DNA of 64,000 nucleotides from Bdellovibrio sp. ArHS (GCF_000786105.1 NZ_JTEV01000015.1:62001-126000); one strand, 5' to 3'; shown: positions 37,530 to 47,423, counted from the first letter of the stretch. Made by a program: numbers and translations. Notes: generated by a model from the sequence alone, not told the origin.

Positions 37530-39182
37530 ATGAAGAAAGCAGTTTTGGCGTTCGCTTTTCTTTTTTCAGCACAAGCTTTTGCGCTTGTGGATATGAAAAA
37601 TGCCAACTATTCCAATACATGGATTGATATGGATGTTCCCGGAAGTGGTTATGATCTTAAGATCGTTCGCACTTACAACAGCCGTTCACTATTCAATGGT
37701 ATGTTCGGATTTGGCTGGTGTTCTGATTTTGAAACTTCCATGGAAGTAAATGCTGAAGGTAACATCAAAGTAAAAGAGTGCGGCGGCGGTCTGGAAGTCA
37801 CTTTCTCTCCCCGCGAAGTCACTCGCAAAGATGTTGAAAGTACCATCGCCCAAATCATCACGCGCATGAAGGCTGAAAAGAAAGTCGGATTGACGGAAAC
37901 GGCTTTGAATAATTTGAAAACTCAACTGCTTGAAGACGACAATGCTCGCTCTGAATATGCAGCTCAATATGGCATCAAAGTTCCGGTCAAAGAAGGCACT
38001 AAGTTTTATGCCAACGGTCGCGAGGTTGAGCATTTTATCTTCAATAAAACTTATTACACACGCAATCTTCCCGATGGCAGCGCTCAGCGCTTCAGCCCTC
38101 AGGGAAAACTGACACACATTTACGATAAAAATGGCAACTACCTGAAGTTTGACTACGACAAAGATGTTATCGCTACAATCCAGGACAACAATGGTCGCCG
38201 CTTGGGATTCAAGTATTTCCAAAATAAGAAAGTTAAAACGATCACAGGACCGAATGGTTTGATGGCAGAATATAAATTTGCCAACCTAGATGATCTGGCT
38301 TCCGTGAAGAATGCCTGGTTGAAAACTTACACTTATGAATACGATGAACTTCACAATCTGACAAAGGCCACTTGGCCGGACAAAACATTCGTATCCATCA
38401 AGTATGACAAAAAGAACGACTGGGTTGTCGCTTTCGCTGATCGTGACAAATGTATCGAGTCTTATAAATACGAATCCTCTACAAACGATCCTAAGAATCA
38501 CTATTGGTCGACGGTTAAAAAGACTTGCGGCAAAGAAGTGATGGCTGACAACAAGTACGAATTCTGGCATCAACAACGCGCAGACGGTCAGTACTTCCTG
38601 CAACGTGTGATGACGACTGTCAGCGGAAACGTCACGGATATCACTTACCACGAAGTTTTCGGCAAACCTGTTTCTATCCGTAGAAATGCCGATCGTATTT
38701 CTTATGAGTACTATCCGGACGGACTTGTAAAAGTAAAGGCGGCGCCCAATGTGCGCATGGCTTTTGAGTATGACCCGAAAATCAAAAAGGTCAGCTCAGT
38801 CACCAGCACCTTCTTTAACGAAAAAGGGGCCAAAGTAGCCACCAAAGCCACTCAGTTTAAATACGATGGCAAGGGGAACCTTTCTTACGCTCAGAATAGC
38901 GATGGTCAAAAAATCAATATGACTTACGATAATCGTGGTCGTATTGCAACGATCACAGACCAGGCAAAAAAGGTGGTAAAAATCGAATACGAAGAACGCT
39001 ATGGCAAGCCTTCGATCGTGACTCGCCCAGGCCTAGGAACAATCGTGGTTAGCTATAAACCCAATGGCGAAATCAACAAAGTAGACAGCAAAGAAGGTCC
39101 TTCCGTCGCAATGCAAGTTGCTAGTACCTTTAATAACTTGTTAGATATCATTGCCCCTGCAACCGCGGAATTGTATCTATAA
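37530..39182 (+). CDS. Secreted RHS/YD-repeat protein, Bd0109-like (hit locus)
   Basis: A signal peptide (ending AFA) precedes an RHS N-terminal module (DUF6531-like: DLKIVRTYNSRSLFNGMFGFGW). About eight YD/RHS-type repeats follow (for example HIYDKNGNYLKFDYD, INMTYDNRGRIATITD). There is no toxin domain: the protein stops at 550 aa shortly after the last repeat. Its place between a Tad locus and a ~97-aa secreted protein matches Bd0109 of the Bdellovibrio hit locus, as I recall it. Such proteins are reported to be cell-wall associated and linked to prey-independent growth signalling. Confidence 0.82.
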   Translation: MKKAVLAFAFLFSAQAFALVDMKNANYSNTWIDMDVPGSGYDLKIVRTYNSRSLFNGMFGFGWCSDFETSMEVNAEGNIKVKECGGGLEVTFSPREVTRKDVESTIAQIITRMKAEKKVGLTETALNNLKTQLLEDDNARSEYAAQYGIKVPVKEGTKFYANGREVEHFIFNKTYYTRNLPDGSAQRFSPQGKLTHIYDKNGNYLKFDYDKDVIATIQDNNGRRLGFKYFQNKKVKTITGPNGLMAEYKFANLDDLASVKNAWLKTYTYEYDELHNLTKATWPDKTFVSIKYDKKNDWVVAFADRDKCIESYKYESSTNDPKNHYWSTVKKTCGKEVMADNKYEFWHQQRADGQYFLQRVMTTVSGNVTDITYHEVFGKPVSIRRNADRISYEYYPDGLVKVKAAPNVRMAFEYDPKIKKVSSVTSTFFNEKGAKVATKATQFKYDGKGNLSYAQNSDGQKINMTYDNRGRIATITDQAKKVVKIEYEERYGKPSIVTRPGLGTIVVSYKPNGEINKVDSKEGPSVAMQVASTFNNLLDIIAPATAELYL

Positions 39183-39198
39183 AGGAGTAGGTGATTAT

Positions 39199-39492
39199 AT
39201 GAAAAGACTTTTGGCCTTATCTATTTTGTTAGCTGCTCTAGGTACATCTTTCGTTGCCACCTCTTCTTTCGCTCAAGAAGACGCAGGACGCACGGTCAAT
39301 CCCGGAGACGATCCCAATGAAGCTAAAAGCACCAAGCCATTAGAGGCTGATGTTGCTTCAACGGGTATCTGTCCCGAGTGTACGGCGCGAATGAAGCACA
39401 CTCGCCTTAATGACGACACGACTTACAGACCTAAGGGAACAGCCGCTCCAGGCGCCACAGGTTCTGGCTCACCTGCTGAAGGTAATAGATAG
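39199..39492 (+). CDS. hit: Small secreted protein, Bd0108-like (hit) candidate
   Basis: This is a 97-residue product with a signal peptide (ending SFAQ), behind AAGGAG and 16 bases after the RHS gene. The mature part is short, disordered and Pro/Gly/Thr rich, with a CPEC motif in the middle. Bd0108 (hit) of B. bacteriovorus is described as a ~101-residue exported protein next to Bd0109; mutations in it are found in host-independent strains. Identity is inferred from size, signal peptide and neighbours, not from alignment. Confidence 0.7.
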   Translation: MKRLLALSILLAALGTSFVATSSFAQEDAGRTVNPGDDPNEAKSTKPLEADVASTGICPECTARMKHTRLNDDTTYRPKGTAAPGATGSGSPAEGNR

Positions 39493-39523
39493 ACTGTCTA
39501 ATCTATTATCATCCGGTGAACAT

Positions 39524-39556
39524 AAAAGGGCTTTGGTATCCAAAGCCCTTTTTATT
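39524..39556 (+). terminator. Strong terminator closing the Tad-hit run
   Basis: A 13-bp perfect stem (AAAAGGGCTTTGG with CCAAAGCCCTTTT), a 3-base loop and a following T-rich TTTATTT. Confidence 0.92.
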
Positions 39557-39587
39557 TCTTCCTATCCCTGCCTTATTTGATTCTGCC

Positions 39588-39602
39588 GTCTCAGTTTGAG
39601 AC
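39588..39602. promoter_or_regulatory. Perfect palindrome GTCTCA-GTT-TGAGAC (operator candidate)
   Basis: This perfect 6-3-6 inverted repeat lies about 80 bases upstream of the gene at 39682. Near-identical copies lie upstream of the genes at 968 and 4051. It is too short for a terminator and no T-run follows. Confidence 0.5.
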
Positions 39603-39681
39603 ATCTTTACTGGCACAACCAGTGCATTAAAGCTTCTTTGAGTAGGTTTTATTTTTTGATACTCGTGATAAGGAGTTTTCT

Positions 39682-39876
39682 ATGAAGAAGATGTTCGGAT
39701 CTATTATTGCGCTTTCTATTATTGCATCAGCGTCTATGTCTGTTGCCGGGACATCTGCGGTATGCAATCACCAAACGAAAAGCGGTCGCTTTGCATCCAC
39801 GAACCCGGAAAAAGTAAGAGTGGCTAAGTCGACGGCCAAAGCTGGAGCTGAAGCAGCAGCATCCGGCCAGAAGTAA
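39682..39876 (+). CDS. Very small secreted protein (64 aa)
   Basis: The start follows AAGGAG. A signal peptide (~22 residues, ending SVAG) leaves a ~42-residue mature peptide rich in Ala, Lys and Ser, with one cysteine. No domain is recognised. It is transcribed alone between the palindrome at 39588 and a terminator, like the larger gene at 4051. The shared operator suggests a common regulon. Confidence 0.78.
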   Translation: MKKMFGSIIALSIIASASMSVAGTSAVCNHQTKSGRFASTNPEKVRVAKSTAKAGAEAAASGQK

Positions 39877-39899
39877 TCTGCAATCTGAAATTGCCCCCA

Positions 39900-39947
39900 A
39901 AAGGAAGAGTGTCTATCCCCCCTTGGATGCTCTTCCTTTCCCTTTTT
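39900..39947 (+). terminator. Terminator after the 64-aa protein
   Basis: The stem AAAGGAAGAG pairs with CTCTTCCTTT, with an inner imperfect extension, followed by CCCTTTTT. A short T-run also exists on the minus strand, so it may serve the convergent gene too. Confidence 0.75.
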
Positions 39948-39952
39948 AACGG

Positions 39953-40213
39953 CTAACGAACAGCCTTTTCGTGCGCGCCTTCTTGAAACCCATCCACTGT
40001 ACTTGCGACACCGTCTTTAAGCGTACGGCCCAAGTTGCGAATTGCCATCGCGCCACCTGCCGCTGCACTTTGTACATATTCTGAAACTGTGGATCTTTGC
40101 AGCCAACGGAATGAATGATATTCGATCGAAGCGCCGCCGATTTTGACCTGCATAAGCATGACCAAAAGCATTGTGAAGCATAAGCACTTGATAACAAACT
40201 TAAGTTCTTCCAT
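39953..40213 (-). CDS. Small membrane-anchored protein coupled to a response regulator
   Basis: This 86-residue product has one N-terminal hydrophobic helix (about residues 6-24, cysteine-containing). A soluble, Ala/Gly-rich, probably amphipathic C-terminal part follows. The start overlaps the end of the CheY-like gene by 14 bases, behind GGGAGAA. No domain is recognised. The tight overlap suggests that it works with, or is regulated like, the response regulator. Confidence 0.7.
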   Translation of the reverse strand: MEELKFVIKCLCFTMLLVMLMQVKIGGASIEYHSFRWLQRSTVSEYVQSAAAGGAMAIRNLGRTLKDGVASTVDGFQEGAHEKAVR

Positions 40214-40592
40214 GAGTGGATTCTCCCTGGTGCGGTAAAACTTTGGAAATCGCCTCTAATATTTGTTCTTTGGTAAACGGCTTAGTGACATAGGCATCAA
40301 ACCCCGCCTCGTAGGCTTTCTGCACGTAGGCCTCTTGATCGATCGTTGAACAGCCAATCATTTTTATTTCAGGATGAAGTTCTTTGATGGCTTTTGCCGT
40401 TTCAATGCCATTTCTTAAGGGCATAACCATGTCTAAAAAAATCACTTCCGGCAGGGTGGATTGAACAAGAGAGATGGCTTCATCACCATTTGAGGCCTCA
40501 CCGACGAAGACACCGCCGGCAGAAGTCACAATGTTCTTCACCAACTCACGTAAAAAAGCGGCATCGTCGATAACAGCAAAACGTATCTTCAT
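40200..40592 (-). CDS. CheY-like single-domain response regulator
   Basis: This is a stand-alone receiver domain of 130 aa. The acidic pair is Asp9/Asp10, the phospho-acceptor Asp54 lies in VIFLDMVMPL, Thr83 is in GCSTID and Lys104 is in VTKPF. There is no output domain. It overlaps a small membrane-protein gene. It is placed near the hit-like genes. Whether it talks to the flagellar motor, a pilus or a kinase cannot be told. Confidence 0.92.
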   Translation of the reverse strand: MKIRFAVIDDAAFLRELVKNIVTSAGGVFVGEASNGDEAISLVQSTLPEVIFLDMVMPLRNGIETAKAIKELHPEIKMIGCSTIDQEAYVQKAYEAGFDAYVTKPFTKEQILEAISKVLPHQGESTHGRT

Positions 40593-40636
40593 ACCGCTTC
40601 AGTATAGATTTTAGTTCGAGCTTTGGTGAGTGGATT

Positions 40637-41854
40637 TTAGTGACCCCAACGATAGCCCAGGGAAAACATATACAGCGAGTTGGTCACACTGACATTAGAA
40701 GGCGTCGCACCCGTACCTGGGTCGGGCACCCCTGCGGCGCCATCAAAGACATTTCTTTCCGCACTAACACCCAAATTCCAGATCATCTGACCTTCTCGCG
40801 AGAACTTCCACTCGCCGCCAGCATCAAGACCAATACGAATACTTTCCTCTGAAGACCCAGAGCTCAGGTTGACACCCGTGGTAGATTCCGAATGTTGCAG
40901 ACGTGGAAAGAAGGTTCCTCCGACCACCCAGGAATAGTTCAAAGACGTAGGGATGCGAGCTTTGAGCCCCACACCCAGTCCCGATGTTTTAAGCCGGGCA
41001 CGAGACGTGTTGTCGCTAGGCACATTCATCTTGCTTTCATTGAATAGGACTGAAAATTCGACGGAGCTTGATTTACGAGAAACACCAAAGAACTTTCTGA
41101 AGTTAAAACCCAAATCCAAATATTCGTATTTGGCAGGGATTCTTGAGCTATCCACAATTGAATCCACATCCGCCGCCAAGGAAAACATAATTTGTCCACT
41201 CACACCAATTCGGGGAGTGAACCACACATTAGTTTTCAGTTTCAGCGCATTGAAGAAGCTTTGATAATCACGGAACGAGTAATTTGACTGAGAGTCGTTG
41301 TACACGACAACAGGTGTGACATCCAACTCCACTTTATTGTTACGAATGTCATCAGGATGAATTTGCTCGCGATAAAAATCATAGATACGGTCCGCACGGC
41401 TCGAAAACAGGCTTTCTGCGTGTTCAGACAAGGTGGGCTCCTGGACGTCTGCCTCTACAGGCAGTTCCTTAACAGGAATAGCTGGGTGAGCCGAAGCAGG
41501 ACTAGACGTTCCCCCTAGCGGAGCCGTCAATAAAGCTGCCTTTTCCTGGGCTGCTTTTGCCTCTGCCAGCTTCTTTTCTTCCTCTTTGCGTGCGGCTTCA
41601 GCCTTTGCCTGCTGAGCGGCCTCTTCCGCTTTTCTTTCAGCTTCCAATTCACTTTCTTTCAGAGTTCTGACCTTAATGCCATCAGAATCTGTCACTACGG
41701 GCGCAGCTTCCGCCTCGGAAGCTGGTTTGCGCGAAGTTTTTTTGCGAACCTCATAACGTCCAGAAGCAAAACCTTCAAGACCTGTCTGCGCATGAGAAAT
41801 TTCCGCAGAAGCGAGGAAGGAAATAATAGTGACGATTGAAACGAAGATTTTCAT
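40637..41854 (-). CDS. Outer-membrane beta-barrel protein with coiled-coil linker
   Basis: A signal peptide (ending SHAQ) is followed by a basic region and a long Ala/Glu/Lys coiled coil (~residues 68-108). A ~230-residue beta-rich C-terminal domain follows, with alternating hydrophobic residues and repeated aromatic strand ends, closing SLGYRWGH. This suggests an outer-membrane barrel. The periplasmic coiled coil may reach towards the peptidoglycan. It is divergent from another barrel candidate at 41932; no family is recognised. Confidence 0.78.
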   Translation of the reverse strand: MKIFVSIVTIISFLASAEISHAQTGLEGFASGRYEVRKKTSRKPASEAEAAPVVTDSDGIKVRTLKESELEAERKAEEAAQQAKAEAARKEEEKKLAEAKAAQEKAALLTAPLGGTSSPASAHPAIPVKELPVEADVQEPTLSEHAESLFSSRADRIYDFYREQIHPDDIRNNKVELDVTPVVVYNDSQSNYSFRDYQSFFNALKLKTNVWFTPRIGVSGQIMFSLAADVDSIVDSSRIPAKYEYLDLGFNFRKFFGVSRKSSSVEFSVLFNESKMNVPSDNTSRARLKTSGLGVGLKARIPTSLNYSWVVGGTFFPRLQHSESTTGVNLSSGSSEESIRIGLDAGGEWKFSREGQMIWNLGVSAERNVFDGAAGVPDPGTGATPSNVSVTNSLYMFSLGYRWGH

Positions 41855-41931
41855 AGGAAATTATTCGGCTCTCGGTCCGAATTACTTGACGTCAAATTGA
41901 CGAGTTTTCAGAGGCAGTGCAGAATAAATTT

Positions 41932-43530
41932 ATGAAATCATTTCTTCTTTGCTTTCTCTGCATCACGTCCTGTTTCATTTTCGTATTTTCGACGGCGCAT
42001 GGCCAGACCATTGCCCAGAACACGTTTCTCAGCACCGTCGATCAGGACCTAGCAATCAAGTCCATCGTTTTGGTACCCACGATCGACAACGTCAGCGGAA
42101 TTTATTCGCGGCCCGTGGAAGAAGAACTAAGAAAAATTCTGAACGAAGACAAACAGTGGTCTTTGGCAAACTATCCTGCCGATCTTAAATTGAATGCAGC
42201 CCTTTTGGACGAGCGCCCCCAGGATGTCCAAAAAATTTTAGAAGCTGCGAAAAGTGAAGCGGCACTGACTTCAAAAATCATTCGCGGCCCTCGCGGCATC
42301 ACAATCACCTTAACACTTTTTGTGGGACGCGAAGGGTTACCGCTATTGCAAGAGTCCTTGAATGATTACAAAGGGTTTGAAACCGCCGAAATTAAAAATG
42401 AAGTCCGAAAGCTTTTCGAAAACTTGAAATACAGAATGCCTTTTCGTTCGACGATTCTAAGTCGTCGGGGTCAGCAAGTGACTTTAAATTTGGGAAGTGC
42501 TTACGGCTTAAAGCCGGAAAGCCGGGTTTCAGTTGTACAGATCATCAAGGTCAATCGTCATCCGAAATTAAAGTTCATGGTCAGTACAGAAAAGGAAGTC
42601 TTAGGCCGCGTGAAACTTTTCAAAGTGGAACCTTACTTAAGCTTTGGTTATGTTGAAATGGAAAAAGAACCCGGCGTCATCGCCGTGGGTTCGAAAGTGA
42701 TGCCGGATGAATTTGTAAAGTATTCTGTTCCGGTCACGACCCCATCAGGAAAAGTTTTGCAAGACATCTCGACCCGTCCTGATAAGGAAGTCGCCTTCGG
42801 CGAAGATCCGCAGGAATGGTTGCCAACTATGCCACCTCAGTTCGGAAAAATTGAACTGCTAGCTGGCTTTTCCAGCTACACCCAAAACAGCAATCTACAA
42901 ACCGCAGGGTCGATCAGCGGCAGCAACAATCTTGCGCCTAATATTCTGGTTCGCGGAGAAATCTGGCTGAATCCTGAGTGGTACGTCGGCGTTCTTCTCA
43001 GACAATCGGTCTTTTCGATTGATAACAAATTGAGCGGCTCTTCGCCGGGCAGTCTGAATATGTCCATGGGTCAATACGGCGTAAATCTAGGATACAATTT
43101 TCTTTTAACCAGTGACTTCTTCGGTCCGAAGCTGCAAATCGCCGGCGGCTATACCAACACTAATTTTAGCGTCGACGACAGCACCCCGACGGCATTCACA
43201 ACAATGAAATACGGCGGCTTCGCTTTCAGCGTGGCCGGACAATTCCCGCTATCCGAAGAAATCCCCGTCGATATCGGCGGTAAATTAGATTTCTATCTAA
43301 ACCCGTCATTAAGCGAAAGCAAATCCAGCGGCGCTTCTTCGGACAACAAAATTAACAGCTTCAGCTTCTTCGTAGACTATAAACTTAAAACAAGATTCAA
43401 AATCAGAGGCGAACTTCTTCTAGAAAACTACACCTCAGACTTCAGCGGCACCGGCCAAAGAACAGACCCAGCCACAAGCACCAGCCACAAAATGACAACC
43501 CTCATGAGCGGAGTCCAATATCTGTTTTAA
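41932..43530 (+). CDS. Exported protein with C-terminal outer-membrane barrel
   Basis: The signal peptide ends in HGQ. The ~230-residue periplasmic N-terminal part contains a mixed alpha/beta domain (AIKSIVLVPTIDNVSGIYS) and a beta module near residue 185 (SAYGLKPESRVSVVQI). From about residue 310 it is beta-rich, with typical porin-like strands and a final phenylalanine (SGVQYLF), as expected for BAM substrates. ATG 41932 is preferred for the signal peptide; GTG 41917 is possible. No named family is recognised. Confidence 0.78.
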   Translation: MKSFLLCFLCITSCFIFVFSTAHGQTIAQNTFLSTVDQDLAIKSIVLVPTIDNVSGIYSRPVEEELRKILNEDKQWSLANYPADLKLNAALLDERPQDVQKILEAAKSEAALTSKIIRGPRGITITLTLFVGREGLPLLQESLNDYKGFETAEIKNEVRKLFENLKYRMPFRSTILSRRGQQVTLNLGSAYGLKPESRVSVVQIIKVNRHPKLKFMVSTEKEVLGRVKLFKVEPYLSFGYVEMEKEPGVIAVGSKVMPDEFVKYSVPVTTPSGKVLQDISTRPDKEVAFGEDPQEWLPTMPPQFGKIELLAGFSSYTQNSNLQTAGSISGSNNLAPNILVRGEIWLNPEWYVGVLLRQSVFSIDNKLSGSSPGSLNMSMGQYGVNLGYNFLLTSDFFGPKLQIAGGYTNTNFSVDDSTPTAFTTMKYGGFAFSVAGQFPLSEEIPVDIGGKLDFYLNPSLSESKSSGASSDNKINSFSFFVDYKLKTRFKIRGELLLENYTSDFSGTGQRTDPATSTSHKMTTLMSGVQYLF

Positions 43531-43545
43531 TAGAAGCACCAGATC

Positions 43546-43580
43546 CAAAAATAAAAAAGCCCGGGAATAATCCCAGGCTT
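43546..43580 (-). terminator. groEL terminator (bidirectional)
   Basis: The stem AAGCC(C)GGGA pairs with TCCC(A)GGCTT, one mismatch, with a 4-base loop. On the minus strand it is followed by TTTTTTATTTTT. It also lies past the end of the convergent barrel-protein gene. Confidence 0.88.
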
Positions 43581-43612
43581 TCGAAAAAGAACGAAGATGT
43601 TCGGCAAGCCGA

Positions 43613-45259
<1,647 letters not shown>

Positions 45260-45285
45260 TTACTCCGTTTTATTATTTAATTGAA

Positions 45286-45588
45286 TTAGTTGAATACGCC
45301 CAAGATGTCTTCTTCGCGCATCATTAGGTATTCGTCGCCCTCAAGTTTCAACTCTGTGCCTGCGTATTTTCCGAAAAGCACTTTGTCGCCAACTTTCACT
45401 TCAAGAGGAAGTACCTTTCCGTCTTCAGTGATACGGCCTTTGCCAGTAGCGATGATTTCGCCACGTTGTGGTTTTTCTTTTGCTGTATCTGGGATGAAAA
45501 GTCCGCCAGCGGTTTTTTCTTCTTCCGCCATTCTGCGAACTAGAATTCTGTCATGAAGTGGACGAACGCCAATTTCGTTCTTAGCCAT
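45286..45588 (-). CDS. groES: 10-kDa co-chaperonin GroES
   Basis: This is the heptameric lid of GroEL, 100 aa. The family pattern is [33 protein letters not shown] (mobile loop included), with [29 protein letters not shown] at the end. A good ribosome site GGAGG precedes the start. The ~130-base upstream gap holds a modest promoter but no CIRCE element. Confidence 0.98.
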   Translation of the reverse strand: MAKNEIGVRPLHDRILVRRMAEEEKTAGGLFIPDTAKEKPQRGEIIATGKGRITEDGKVLPLEVKVGDKVLFGKYAGTELKLEGDEYLMMREEDILGVFN

Positions 45589-45621
45589 GTATGCCTCCGT
45601 TATGATTGTAACAACGAAGGT

Positions 45622-45649
45622 AATATGAATCTGCTGGGGTAGGAGTCAA
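45622..45649 (-). promoter_or_regulatory. Possible promoter of groESL
   Basis: On the minus strand, TTGACT (45649-45644) and CATATT (45627-45622) are 16 bases apart. The match is moderate. No CIRCE repeat (TTAGCACTC-N9-GAGTGCTAA) is present. Confidence 0.35.
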
Positions 45650-45722
45650 GGTCAGGTGCCCAATTTTTCTTATGACGCACCTGTTAATTTCAGAAATTTC
45701 AGGAACTTATAAATCAGGAAAG

Positions 45723-46226
45723 TTATTTGGGTTCTTTACCAATATTATTTGCGCTGACAGGCAAATCTGACGCCTGGGCCCCAAACACGGAGTTTGCGTA
45801 AGCCGTCATAAGCTCTGCCACCTCTTCGGGGGTCAACTTGCCAGCCACTTCGTTAAAAGCCGCCTTTTTGTCCTGAACTTTTGTAAGGTAACCTACGAAA
45901 TAATCTGTCACGGAAAGGTCTTTGGCCACTTCAAGATCGTATTGTTCTTCACGCAGACGACGCTCTAATTTCTCAACACTCATATCCGTTGTCGAGACCG
46001 CCTCTACCGCCGCTTTATTATTAAGATTGGGGTCCGTTCCCTGCGCCACCGCTCGCGAAGCCTTTTTTAGATCGATCTGAGCCTTTAAGCTCATAACGTC
46101 GGCCTGAGCCAGTTGCACACGCTCGTTTTTCCATTCGCGGTAGCTCTTCACCTCGGCGCCTGCCTTCATCGCAAAAGCGGTCATAGACCAAAAAGCAAGA
46201 AGAGGTAAAATTTTAAGAAAGCTCAT
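45723..46226 (-). CDS. Secreted helical protein of unknown function
   Basis: ATG 46226 follows GGAGGAG, so the product is 167 aa. A signal peptide ends near AGA; the mature part is helical and charged, with coiled-coil-like stretches (KLERRLREEQYDLEVAKDLS) and no cysteine. I recognise no domain. The upstream region carries TGAGACATGTTTCC, a 14-base sequence also found before the Flp pilin. A periplasmic location is inferred. Confidence 0.82.
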   Translation of the reverse strand: MSFLKILPLLAFWSMTAFAMKAGAEVKSYREWKNERVQLAQADVMSLKAQIDLKKASRAVAQGTDPNLNNKAAVEAVSTTDMSVEKLERRLREEQYDLEVAKDLSVTDYFVGYLTKVQDKKAAFNEVAGKLTPEEVAELMTAYANSVFGAQASDLPVSANNIGKEPK

Positions 46227-46284
46227 CGGCTCCTCCAACGGACGTCCCTATTTCCGAAGGAGTCTTATTACAAGGGTTGTGCCC

Positions 46285-46298
46285 TTGGGAAACATGTC
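46285..46298 (-). promoter_or_regulatory. Shared motif TGAGACATGTTTCC
   Basis: On the minus strand this 14-base sequence lies ~60 bases upstream of the start at 46226. The same 14 bases occur on the plus strand at 29995-30008, upstream of the pilin. A shared regulator is possible; chance is not excluded. Confidence 0.3.
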
Positions 46299-46308
46299 TC
46301 ATCTGCAA

Positions 46309-46341
46309 TAAAAACGACTTGAGCCCCTTTTGGGGCCCAAA
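46309..46341 (-). terminator. Probable terminator after the carbonic anhydrase gene
   Basis: On the minus strand a GGGCCCC-AAAA-GGGGCTC stem (one G-T pair) is followed by AAGTCGTTTTTATT. The T-run starts five bases after the stem, so efficiency is uncertain. Confidence 0.5.
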
Positions 46342-46392
46342 TGTGTTACTTTGAGACGAATTTGGCTTTACAGCGAACGCTTTCGCTAGATG

Positions 46393-47214
46393 CTAGTGGC
46401 TGTGCTCGGCATGCGGCGCCTGGGATGGCTCTGCTGTCTTTTGGGCTTTGCACTTGTCACAAGTGGCTCCGGATCTGCCATGCGTGTGATGACTATCTTT
46501 CTTTGCCTCTTCAATACTGGCGGGGACACGGGTCTGCAAAGTCGATTCTGCTTTAAAAGCGACCTGCCCAGACTCTAAGTCATAAAGGGAAGAAACGATG
46601 CGAAGATCACCGCTTTCAACTTTTTTGCGAATCAGTTCTGAGCGCGTAAGAAGATCTTTCGCAACACCTTCTGTGTTCGCCCAAGACTCTGTTGCAAAAT
46701 TCTTACTGGGAGTTTTGCCTTTGAATTGAGAGATCCGCGGATGAATGTCCTTCACCAAATTATCCAAAGCGGGTGTTCCCAAACTAGAACCATCCAATGA
46801 ACTGTGCGCAGCTTTTACGGCACCACACGATGTGTGCCCCATCACTACCAAAAGTTTTGAACCCAGGTGTTCGACGGCGTACTCAATACTTCCAATCGCG
46901 TTATCTCCAAGGGCTTCACCGGCCGTTCTAACGACAAAGATTTCCCCTAATTTCTGATCAAACACCACTTCAGGCGGAACACGCGAGTCACTACAACTGA
47001 GCACGATCGCATGCGGCTGCTGACCCGTGCTTAAGCGGTGAACATCATTTTGCGATTGCCCATCCTTGCGAAGTTTAGAATTTGTAAAGCGGGCATTGCC
47101 ATTCTGAAGCCAACGTAAAGACGTATCGGCATCGACACTTTTTACGGCGTGATCGTTCGCAAGCACAGTAGCCGAAGCCAATATAGTTACCAAAAAAGTT
47201 AAAACAGATTTCAT
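46393..47214 (-). CDS. Exported beta-class carbonic anhydrase with His/Cys-rich tail
   Basis: This zinc enzyme interconverts CO2 and bicarbonate. A signal peptide (ending VLAN) indicates export. Zinc ligands are seen in SCSDSRVPPEV (Cys, Asp) and GHTSCGAV (His, Cys), with the usual segment FVVRTAGEALGDNAIGSIEYAV. After the catalytic domain, a ~40-residue tail rich in His with a CDKC motif (HHTHGRSG ... HAEHSH) is unusual and looks metal-binding. It is transcribed alone from a leader that can form a long hairpin. Confidence 0.93.
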   Translation of the reverse strand: MKSVLTFLVTILASATVLANDHAVKSVDADTSLRWLQNGNARFTNSKLRKDGQSQNDVHRLSTGQQPHAIVLSCSDSRVPPEVVFDQKLGEIFVVRTAGEALGDNAIGSIEYAVEHLGSKLLVVMGHTSCGAVKAAHSSLDGSSLGTPALDNLVKDIHPRISQFKGKTPSKNFATESWANTEGVAKDLLTRSELIRKKVESGDLRIVSSLYDLESGQVAFKAESTLQTRVPASIEEAKKDSHHTHGRSGATCDKCKAQKTAEPSQAPHAEHSH

Positions 47215-47236
47215 CGACGAAGTCCTTTGAGAAGTT

Positions 47237-47296
47237 GTCTTCTTTTCGGGATCTTCAAACGGAAGTTGAGCTTTCTTTCCGAAAAAGTGAGAAGAC
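47237..47296 (-). other. Long imperfect inverted repeat in carbonic anhydrase leader
   Basis: GTCTTCTTTTCGG (47237-47249) pairs with the CCGAAA...AGAAGAC region (47279-47296), with a 5-base bulge. Between them a smaller CTTC-AAACG-GAAG hairpin is possible. No gene is seen in 47215-47481. The structure lies 20-80 bases upstream of the start codon. Confidence 0.4.
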
Positions 47297-47423
47297 TCTG
47301 ATCGTAATCAAAACCCCGACAAGATTTAAGCCCAAGTTTAAAGATTTCGTAACAGTTTAAAGAACTTACTTCGAACAAGAGTCGGGTCCAGACGATAAAA
47401 TTAAAATATCGCAGGCGGAGAAA

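Noticed and set aside
37530-39182. RHS protein as a polymorphic toxin
   Set aside because: There is no variable toxin domain after the repeats and no immunity gene. The downstream gene encodes an exported small protein, not a cytosolic immunity factor.
45589-45722. A search for a CIRCE element before groES
   Set aside because: No TTAGCACTC-N9-GAGTGCTAA-like repeat is present; only a CAGGTGC...GCACCTG stem of unclear use was seen.
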